This document shows positions 1 through 10,400 of a stretch of 64,000 nt of DNA, piece after piece. Origin of the DNA: Valencia hispanica (lineage: Eukaryota; Chordata; Actinopteri; Cyprinodontiformes; Valenciidae); NCBI GenBank assembly GCA_963556495.2, contig OY747721.1, forward strand, positions 32,888,349 to 32,952,348, read 5' to 3'. The number at the start of each line of letters is the position of its first letter. Within the stretch, counting starts at the first letter, position 1. A program made the translations under genes and the position numbers. The notes beneath the pieces are model-generated. The model was given only the letters and a program-made list of their open reading frames with translations. It was not told the DNA's origin and ran no database searches.

Positions 1-211
1 TTGTTTGTTTGTTTAGACAGAGTGGTCCCACGCTACACTTTGCTGCGACCTCTTCATGACAATGCTACTTTTGAAATACACAGAAACTGGCAAGAAAATG
101 AGTCGGCCTGTGGGTTTTATTTTCAGTCATCGCCCTCGTGTGGTGAAGTGTTTAACTACTGCCACGTAGCAAAATGAATTGCATTCCTTCAAAACTCACT
201 ATGCAACAGAA

Positions 212-301
212 CATGCGTTAATTGATCGGTTAAAAAAAATTTCATCGATGAAATTCTTAATGATCAATTAATCGATCGTCGATTAATTATGCCCATCCCT
301 A
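212..301. mobile_element. hAT-like terminal fragment
   Basis: An A+T-rich run built from ATCGATGAAATTC, AATCGATCGTCGATTAATTA and a terminal GCCCATCCCTA. It is the kind of sequence that ends fish hAT elements beginning TAGGGATGGGC. The other end is not in the window, so it is partial. Confidence 0.4.
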
Positions 302-944
302 AAGGGAACCATTGCTAACACAAGAGAAGGAGTTAAGTCCCACTGGCTTCTCTTTTATAGCAACTTATCTGCCAGTTAGGTTGTTGAAGTGATTTCAGTT
401 GGACTTTTTCGCAGCCTCGGCCGTCATGGTTACATGACTAAACTGATATGAGCTCAGTTGATCATTCTGTCTCAGGTCAAAACTTCTTCTAAAATACACG
501 TAAAAAACATGATTACATGTGTCACTGTGGTATATGTTGAAAAAAACCAACTATTTAGGACAACATAAAAATGCAATTTTATACCGACTCGGTTGAAATC
601 CAACCTCAGAGGTTATCTACAAGTCTAGTTACACTTTAGAAATTAAACCCACAAGGGATTTCATCCGCACTAACTTTGTGTTATCTGCCAAAGGCAGCTC
701 AAATCAAGTCAGGCGGAGCAGATTTCATCCAAGAGGAACGACCGGAACGAAGGTGTCAGCTGAGAAGGAAATGACGCCATTTGAGAGGTCAGCTGATGTG
801 TACAGTATGAACTAGCTGTCGCGTGCTGCTTATGTTGAGAACGGCAGGAGGAGACGTCAGAATTACCTTAGCTTAGGTGATTTTGGTGACATAACTTGGG
901 TGTTTAGCAGGGTAATGTATCATATATCAAAATAATACTTAGTA
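302..944. other. Unassigned sequence downstream of daglb exon 14 (minus sense)
   Basis: I looked here on the minus strand for the missing daglb terminal exon (HYSAKW.-type motif) and found none. No other gene signal is visible. Confidence 0.5.
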
Positions 945-1432
945 AGTATTTATAACCTTTGAGCTTTTGTTAAATTTGATCTCTTCAAAACCACCAACCT
1001 CAGTGTCTTTTATGATGACTTTATATGACAAATTGACATAGTACTGCATAACAACATAGTGAAAAGAAAGGGACACCTCGTCTTTAAAAGTTGTTACAGA
1101 TAAAAATCTGAAAAGTGCGGTGTGCATTTGTATTCAGTCTCTTTTAAAGACCAAGGAACAGACCGTGGTTCTAAAACAATACGGCAAATATTTCAAGTAA
1201 ACCGTCATCTTTATGGCCAAGAGACTCATGGTAACTCTGGCGGAGCGGCAGAGATTAACAGAACAACTTCCAGTCACATGTGGCACACGGCAAACGCGTG
1301 GAGGAAGGTGCTCTGGTCAAATGAACTTTCTGGTCTAAATGCTAGAAAATACGCATCACAGGGAAACTAACACCATCCCCAGGCTGAAACACGGCAGAGG
1401 CAGCATCATGCTTTTCTTCAGCGGGGGGGGAG
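945..1432 (+). mobile_element. Tc1-like transposon fragment in the last visible daglb intron
   Basis: It contains the recurrent family marks also seen at 28 kb and 47 kb: a terminal stretch with AGTATTTATAACCTTTGAG, an AAAAGTG.GGTGTGCATTTG segment, an AGACTCATGGTAACTCTGGC segment, and the AGGCAGCATCATGCT block. The right part stops about 24 bp before the donor of daglb exon 14, reading on the opposite strand. Confidence 0.7.
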
Positions 1433-1455
1433 GGAAGCTGCATCCGTGGACTAAC

Positions 1456-4400
1456 CTCCGCGACGGCCCGTCCTCTGTGATGTGCAGTATGCGCCCGGGC
1501 GGGAAGAGTGGCAAGTGTGCAGCTGTGTGGGCGGGAGAGTCGTCCGACGCCAGGCTTTGATAGGACGACGAGTGGCGGATCACCAGCGACCCCTCCCCCA
1601 GCAGCGGCTGACTGAGCTGCTCCTCCCTTCTGCTGTCCATCTCGGTGGGGAAGTCGTCCGGGTCCCCTCCGAACAGCTCATACCAACAGCCCTGCAGCAG
1701 GATGCGGTACTGCAACACACAGAGAGCGCCTTCAGACACTGCCGGACGGCGTCGAGGTGAAGAAGCATGCAGCTTTACTGTTCGGGGTCCAGAGCAGCTC
1801 TCACTTTGGGCTTGTTGCAGTTTGCGACTATTTTCAGGATCCGTCTCTTCAGGTCCTCCATGTTGGGGATGCTCAGTCTGGGAAGCAAGAATGGTTCTTG
1901 ATTCCAACAGAGAGTACAGCAGAACAAGACAGCAGACAATAGCAACTTTAACTATGCTCCTACGTGAGCCCTGCATGTCTTACCTAGGCACTAGATCCTT
2001 CCCCAACACCACAGACACCACAAAGTCCTTGGAGTAATCAGCTAAGGCTTTGCTGCATACAGAAAATAAAACAAGTGTCATTAAGAACAAACACATTCGC
2101 AATATCTATGGATTTTTTTGCAAAGGTCTGCAAAAATTAAAGTCACAGAAGGGCCAAAGAGGAAGTCTAAGCCTTGGGAAGTCCTGCTTTACCTCAGGAG
2201 GCCCCCTGGTGGAGAGAATGAGTAGCACTGCAGGGTGGGGAAGGAGGAGCGCAGCAGGATGGCCAGCAGGGCAGCTGTGCCGGCCCCCAGGCTGTGACCA
2301 GTGACGATCAGTTTATACTCCTGCGTTTACAGCAAGACACAAACACACCGCTTACCACAATCTGTCCACTCTGACAGTCGGAAGTGTAAGCTACAGAGGC
2401 GAACAAGTTTGTTAGCTCCCTGGGAACGACGTGCAAAAAAAGAAATAATTTGGCAGAAATTCAGCCTTTAATTTGATTACATCTATCAGCGGGGGAATTC
2501 TTTTAAATCAAAAGATGGATACAAATGTAGAAAAGCACCTCATGTCCTCTGTTAAGTAGGAGAGAGGACCTGTGATGCTGTGGGCTTGCTTCTGTTCTAA
2601 AGGCCGGGGAGCCTTTTTCGTGAGCGCAATTTGTTTGGATTTATACCCTCCTGTAGTTTAACCTCGCTTTCTTAGGTTTAGGTGTGGGATCTGAGATTTT
2701 GGTGTCTGGTGAACTTTTTCTCAGTCAATTCAGCTGCATGTTTTGGATCATTATCCTGCAAAAAGACAGCATGACGACCCGTTTTCGAATGCTACCGGAA
2801 TGTCCTGTAAACTCTCCTGGTATTTTCCCAGGTTTCCAGGGTCTTTGGAAGATAAACAGGCCCACATTATCACAGGCCCTCCACTGTACTTAGCAGTGGT
2901 GCTTATGAACATATTTATCTCTTTGTTTCACGGCAAACACACCTGGTGTGTTTACAGTGAAAAACTCAGCCTCGTGGTTCCTTGTAGCCCCAAAGGTGTT
3001 GATCAAACTCCAAATGTTTGGATTTCCAAAGGTAGAACGGAAAAGTCTTTAATTCCGAACCTGTTCTACCTTTTTCCGACTATCCAAGTGCAATTAAAGA
3101 CTAATTTACATTCCTCAACCAGGGGTGCAAACAAATTGGCCCGCATCTGTACGAGAAGGCAGCCACGGCGGTTCAAATTCCTTCATTCCTTACCGGGGCG
3201 ATGGAGAACGCCTGGTTCAGGATGCCGTCATTGACGAGCTTCTTGTAGATGTAGCCCGCCGCCTGGCACATGCCCTGCAGGAGGCATGTTCATTTATTTA
3301 GGTATCGTTCCGATTAGGCTAAAGATTTAATAAGGACAGCTGCGGTATGCCTCACCTTGTGAGCGTAGCAAGCCCCAGACACGCCTTCGACAGGCAGGTT
3401 CTCACATTCGGCAGACAGGTCTGTCAGAACATCCTGTAAGACACGCATCAGCTCCCCATCAGACGAACGAGTTCAAGGTTAAAGTCGCTCTTGTTGTTAT
3501 TTTTTGGTGTTTAATGAAGAAGAAATGAAATCAGACTTTTTTTCTCGTGGACAACCAAAAGCAGAAGACAATTTAACCCTCTGCATCACTACTATTAACT
3601 TTTTTGACAAAGCAGCAATCTATTTATGGGGACACAAAGATACACATTAGAACACAACCTAGTCTCACTTCCCATTTTTGTCATTTCCCCCTTTGTGATA
3701 CTAACACAGTGTTTCTCAAACTATGGGGCGAGCCCCACTAGCCCCACTAGTGGGGCGCAGAGGTATTGCAGGTGGGGCGTGACATCAATGGGATTGAAAT
3801 AGTTTTTCCCCCCTAGATTCTGTCGTTGTGAATGTTTCACTGCACTGTCAATTAAATCAACCAGCTCCCCCCTCTCACAAAATGAAACACGCTCAAATAA
3901 AATAGCAATTGTGATCATCATTGTAAACAGAACTGGGACCTGGAACATCGGGCTGGGAGTTTGACGTTGGAATATATCGCAGCAGGACAAAACAAGCTGA
4001 AGTAGCCGCATTATCAGAGATTCCATCTACAAAATGTACAAATATCTGAAAAGATCAGGGAACGTTTCAGAGTCAGAGAAGTCACACGGTCAACCACGGA
4101 GGAAATACAGGGATTAGTATCTTGCTCTTTATTTATTTTATTTTATTTTTTATTTTGTACTTTTGAAAGCTTTGTAAATTTGATAAAACTACAACTTTTA
4201 TTTTCTCCAACTGTGAGCTGAAGTTCTACATGTAGCAACTACTGACAGCATATATTTCTGAGCCGGTTTTATACCAGTGAGCAACCCCTCTTTCCAACTA
4301 ATTTATACCCTTAAAAACTTGTAGACTAACTCGGCTATTTAAATAAATAAAACACTTTAAAAATCAGGCGTGGTCACCATTCTGTTGGGGCGATAAAAGC

Positions 4401-7400
4401 ATGGGGGGGCTTGTGTATGCTCCTTTGTTCAAAGTGGGGAATGACAAAAAAAAGTTTGAGAAACACTGCACTAACATGACATCAGATTCTAACAGGATAT
4501 CTAGACCTAGTGTATATTTAAGACTCAAATATTTCTGAAAAACAAGGAAGTGATTCTGAAACTGTGTGAACGGCAGACAGAGAGCGCCCTAAATAAAAAA
4601 GAGGTTAAAAATAAGCAGAGTGCCTCGCAAAAATTATTCACACCCGTTTGACAATTTTGTCAAATTACATCCACCTTTTACATCTATTTCACTGGGAATG
4701 AAATGGAAGGAACTGATAACTAGCTTTATACTTTTTTTTGCAAGAAAAATCTGAAAAGTGTGGCATAAATTTTGTACTGAACACAACCTGGGTCAATACT
4801 TTTTAGAACCCCCTTTAGCAGCAGTTACAATTGCAGATCTTTTTGGTAAGGCCTCCAGCAGCCATACACATCTAGAGAATGGAAGATTGACAGTTTTTTT
4901 CCCTACCACAAGAGGCTCACATGAATATGTCTTAATGTAAACTATTATGCTGTAGGCTCTGGCTGGATGCACAGGGTCGTACTCCTGCTGGAAGGGGAAA
5001 CCAACCGATTTGCGACGTCTCCTCCATCCATCTGCCAATAAAATCTGACCAGCTTCCTTATCCCTGCTGCAAAGAGGCACAGCAACAGCATGATGCTGCC
5101 ACCACGATGTTTCACCTTGGGGTAGAAGGAGGAGGTGTAGTGGTAGAGGGGCTACCCCCATATACAGATATTAGGGAAGATTGGAAATTCGTACTGGATT
5201 GGTACCAGCACCGTATCAGTGCATCTCTAACAAAAAGTCTCCTCTGAACAGAGCACTTTCCGCCCGACTGCTTGCTTCATCTCCTACAAGATGGTTTGCC
5301 GATTCGCTATTTCATCAGTTAACTGCAATGTAAAATGTACCAAACTGATAGAGATTCATAAGTGTTCCAAATCGATTATGTTTCATAATAACACGAGCAT
5401 AAAAGTCTGCCGTGCCGACCCGGACATTTTAGGAAACATACTGGCGGAAACATGATGGCGACAGCAAGCGTTTCAGCCATGTAGCATGAAATTTACTTGT
5501 CTGCTCCCATTCGTAAATATAGATGGGGTTATCTTAACAAAAAACAGTGGAGTGCTATTTTTTTAAATCACCCCATAAATATAAACTCAGCAAAAAAAGA
5601 AACGTCCTCTGACTTTCAACTGTTTTTACTTTCAGTACACTTAGTGTGTAAACACCATGAGACTTAAATTCAAAATGTTTCACAGACATGTGACTAACAG
5701 AAATAGAATAATTTGTCCTTGAATGAAGGGAGGCTCAAAATCAAAAGTACCAGTCAGTATCTGGTGGGGCCACCAGCTGCTTGAAGTACTGCAGTGCATC
5801 TCCTCCTCATGGACTGGACCAGATTTGTCACTTCTTGCTGTGAGATGTTACCCCACTCTTCCACCAAGGCACTTGCAAGTTCCTGGACATTTCTGGGGGG
5901 AATGGCCCTAGCCCTCACCCTGCGATCCAACAGGTCCCAGACGTGCTCAATGTGATTGAGATCCAGGCTCTTTGCTGGCCATGGCAGAACACTGACATTG
6001 CTGTCATGCACAGAACAAGCAGTATGGCTGGTGGCATTGTCCTGCTGGAAGATCATGTCCGGATGAGAATGCATAAAGGCTACCACATGAGGGAGGAGGA
6101 TGTCTTCCCTGTACCGCAAGGCATTGAGATTGCCTCCAATGACAAAAAGCTCAGTCCGATGGTGATGTGATATACCGCCTCAGACCATGACGGACCCCCC
6201 ACCTCCAAATCGATCCCGCTCCAGGGTATAGGCCTCGGTGTAACGCTCATTCCTTCGACGATAAACACGAATCCGTCCATCACCCCTGGTGAGACAAAAC
6301 CGTGACTCATCAGTGAAGAGCACTTTTTGCCACTCCTGTCAGGTCCAGCGAAGGTGGGTTTGTGCCCATAGGCGGCGTTGTTGCTGGTGATGTCTGGTAA
6401 GGACCTGCCTTACAACAGGCCTACAAGCCCTTCGTCCAGCCCCTCTCAGCCTACTGCGGACAGTCTGAGCACTGATGAAGGGATTGTGTGTTCCTGGTGT
6501 GACTCGGCCAGTTGTTGTGGCCATCCTGTACCTGTCACGCAGGTGTGATATTCGGATGTAGCGATCCTGTGCAGGTGTTGTTACACGTGTTCTTCCACTG
6601 CGAGGATGATTAGCTGTCCTTCCTGTCTCCCTGTAGCGCTGTCTTAGGCGTCTCACAGTGCGGACATGGCAATTTATTGCCCTACCCACATCAGCAGTCC
6701 TCATGCCTCCCTGCAGCATGCCTAAAGGCCGGTTTATACTTCTGCGTCGTGTCCCTCGCGTAGGGTATGCCGTAACCTCTGCGTAGGTCCGCAGAGGCTT
6801 GACGTGCACCTCCTCGGACCTGACGTGCAGCCCGGCGACGCGACGCAGAAATGCGGAAGTAGTCCCTTGTGATTGGTCAGTGAGATTACGTACGCACGTA
6901 CCATCTTCTACGTCTCCGTCTTCTCATTTGCTTGCATTGCAAAGTGTTCAAAAGAAGGATAATTTGTTCGTCTGCTTCCACAATCTCGTTGAGACACTGT
7001 ACCAAGTCGGCCGCCATCGTTGTTCTAAGGATATACTTGCCGAAACTGAAGCAAACATAAGCAAACCATCAGAAAAACTCCGCCCTGTGGAGTTTGCCAA
7101 CAGATACCAGCCTACTGCCACCTGCAGGTCTGTAAATGAAACAGCAACAGGGCGCTTTCAGCCCTACGCAGAAGTATAAACACAGCAGCGGGTACGGCAT
7201 AACCTACGCGACTGACGCGACGCAGAAGTATAAACCAAGCTTAATGCACGTTCACGCAGATAAGCAGGGACCCTGGGCATCTTTCTTTGGGTGTGTTTCA
7301 CAGTCGGTAGACAAGTCTCTTTAGTGTCCTGCGTTTTTAGAACTGTGACCTTAAATGCCTGCTTTCTGTAAGCTGTTAAGGTCTTAAGACCATTCCACAG

Positions 7401-10400
7401 GTGCATGTTAATTAATTGATTATGGTTAATTGAACATGCATGGAAAACATTGTTTAAACCCTTTACAATGAAGATCTGTAAAGTCATTTGGATTTTTACA
7501 ACATTATTGTTGAAATGCACAGTCCTGAAAAAGGGACGTTTCTTTTTTTGCTGAGTTTATATTTACTAATAGAATTAAAGAATTTTTATTTAAAATTTTA
7601 CATAGATATTAGCCAGTAAAAGATCAGATTTGTCGTTTCTTTCCAAATATAAATAACTGCACTTTTTGTCAAGGTGATAGTGAAAGTACTGAACATTTAT
7701 TTGTGGATTGTTCGCAAGTTCAAATTTTTCCGGTCTGAAGTACAAAATGTCCTTGCTGAATAAATTAGAAGGAATATTGTTTTATCAAAATTACAAATAT
7801 TACTTATTTGTAATCATTCGAATTTTTCTCTTGATGAAATTTATATAGTCAGTCTATTTATAATCCTAGCTAAATATTATATACACAAAATGAAGTGTAG
7901 TGGAAAAAAACCTTCATTCAATCATTTTAAGAAATACGACCTACATTCATAGTTTATTTCAATTGAAAAACTTAACTTAAATAATCTAAAACTTGAAAAG
8001 ACAAGAACCCTTCTTCATAAGTTCAATTTAAATCTTTAAAGCAGACCCCTTTATTGTATTTTATTTTATCTTATTTTCATTATTATATATTTACTTTGGT
8101 AAAATTATTCGGTTTTTGCAGACCTATTGATTAATAGTATTTGACTGTATCTTTAAACATGGATTTTGTACTGTTGTTAAGAATGGTAATAACATTTTTA
8201 TTTTGAAGAAAAAGAAAAAGCACGAAATTTACTCAGCGGGTCCAAACGCTTGCCTTCAAATCAGCTAGATAAATATCACCATGTCTGGCTGAAACACTTG
8301 TTTCCGCCAGTCCGTCCACTAAAATGTCCGGGCGGCACACCGGACTTTTATGTTCCTGTCATTTAATTATCAAGAAACATAATCGATTTGGAACACTTAT
8401 AAATCCTTATCAGTTTGGAATATACACCCCTACAACATAGCTAGTGACAAGTTGCAGGACTTCTATTGGATTTTTTCAAACAATGGTCTTCCATGAAAGT
8501 TGGATTTGTTGAGAACAAAGCTAATACTAGTCCGGTTACAGATTCTCCCAAAGGAGCTCCAGGTTTTTTCATATGTCATGAACTAATTAGCCAAATTATA
8601 AAAGGTGCTCGGTTGCTCTGGACTTGAGTTTGGGGGATCAAACTAAAAGGGCCTATTTATTTTCCTTCAACTCTGTAATGAAGTACCACTTTGTGTTGGT
8701 CTATCACGTAAGTGAAATACGTTGATGTTTGAAGTTTTAATTTGACAAATTGTGAAAAACATCTATGGGTAGGAATACTTTTGCGAGCTAATGTAGCTTT
8801 CCATTATGTCTGATTTAAGGTTCCACTAAGAAAATCTGATCTTTCGGGACTCCAACTTACCTTCAGTGAAAGTGTTCCTCTGACAGCCACTAGAACGGCT
8901 TCCCTCTTATGATCCAAAGCCACAAAAAACGGGATCTCATAGATCTGTAAGACACCAGGCTTATTAATAAGATCATCATCAAGAAGATGTCAGAGAAAGG
9001 AACAGAACTGTGACTGGTCAGGAATATACACGTGGTACGTAAAACAGAAGCCTAACCTGGTTGTGGAAGCTAACATATATGAAGTCTCTGTACTGCAGCC
9101 CAGTGGTTTGCAGGATGGAGGAGAAGTGGCAGCCGAGGTGGTCCCCTCCAACGATGTCATACTCTGCAGCACGGATTCTGCAGCTGCAACGTGCAGATCC
9201 ACGTCAGAATTCGGGTCAAATCGAGGCAGAGGTGACTCTAAAGCCCAGTTTGTACTTCTCCGTCTGCGGAGGTGCGGAGTCACGCAGCGGCATTGTCCAT
9301 CGACGCAGGGGTCTCTGTCAATATCGCAAGGACGGACGGATTAGAGCCCAATTATTGAACTATCCGTCGAAAAGCAACGGAGAGCGCACGTCTGTGATTG
9401 GTCAGCCCAAGATCATTTCACCGGAACGGTGCTCTATAGTCGATGTAATTAGTAGTCAATGCAGCTTTTGGCCACTAGATGCTTTATATTGCAAGGCCAG
9501 TTGATCTAATATGGTCTTTTGATGATTTTGAACATCAGGTGTAGAGAAAAACAAAAAAGACCTCTGTCTTTGTTTGTTTGTTTACATGCATTTTTACAGT
9601 ATTCAATGAGCTGCACTTGTAGTAAAAAGCTTTCCAGCTCAATCAAAACTTCTTGAGTGGATGCGCGTTTACAAGCTGAAGAATGAAAATTGTTGTCGAC
9701 CAGAGACCTCACTGCAATGGTAGGCAGGCCCGCCAGTAAAGGTTTGCACCCCCTACTGTCCTGGGGGAAAACTGCTTTGAAACACTGACACCAACGGAGA
9801 AGTATAAAGTGGGCTTAACTAGCTCCCATCCTCACAAGCAAAGAGCGCCTCACCAGTCTCCGCTGAGCTTGCAGGGTGCCGTAAAGGGGTTGGAGTAGAC
9901 GTACAAAGGCCAGCCGTAAGCTGCTGCGGCAAACTCCATGCAGTGGGCTGCTTTCTCCAACTCCGTCTGCAGGTCTTGGCCCTTAAAAGCAAAAGGTGCC
10001 GACGATTAACGGTCAGACTTACAAGCTGCTTTTCGTGTGTTCCTACCCACTCCGGGACCTTTGTGGCTTACCATCGGAGAGGAAGGGCTGTGGCTGACGA
10101 TTTCCTCCGGGTCTCGGCTGCGCTCCATCTTATCCTGCTCCTGGTGCAGCAGAGCCAAACCAGCTGCGATGTCACTGGGAACCAGGTCTGTGTCCTGCAG
10201 CATCGGTTCACACAAAGAAAATCAGACACCGCAATCCAGATGACATATATGGTCAATCCGTCCGCTGAAGAATGCTGCAGCCGCCATCTTACGGAGAAGA
10301 AGTCGCTGAGGAGCTGCGAGATGCTGGAGAAAGCTGCTCGGTGGCTCTCGTCCTGCGGCAGACAGCAGCACAGCAGCCGCAGCCTGAACTCCCACACCTT

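Larger units (their letters stand above)
5330..8440. mobile_element. Long-inverted-repeat element of unknown family (second layer)
   Basis: About 170 bp at 5330-5500 recurs inverted at 8236-8440. It shares AAGTGTTCCAAATCGATTATGTTTC, then ACATAAAAGTC, a CCCGGACATTTTAG block, and TGGCGGAAACA. Outer edges are approximate. Without the Tc1 copy inside it the element would be about 1.1 kb. No coding capacity was seen. Confidence 0.7.
4617..8796 (-). mobile_element. Tc1-like transposon split by later insertions (outermost layer)
   Basis: The left end begins GTGCCTCGCAAAAATTATTC. The right end reads GGAATACTTTTGCGAGC after the CTTTGTGTTGGTCTATCACG segment. The antisense transposase remains (AGCATGATGCTGCCACCACG near 5090 and TTTTTCAAACAATGGTCTTCC near 8475) fit opposite halves of the same family. 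About 3.3 kb of other elements separates the halves. It lies wholly within daglb intron 8. Confidence 0.75.

Noticed and set aside
1122..2304. Plus-strand open frames at 1.1-2.3 kb
   Set aside because: They lie opposite daglb exons 11-14 and a Tc1 fragment; the minus-strand exons explain the openness.
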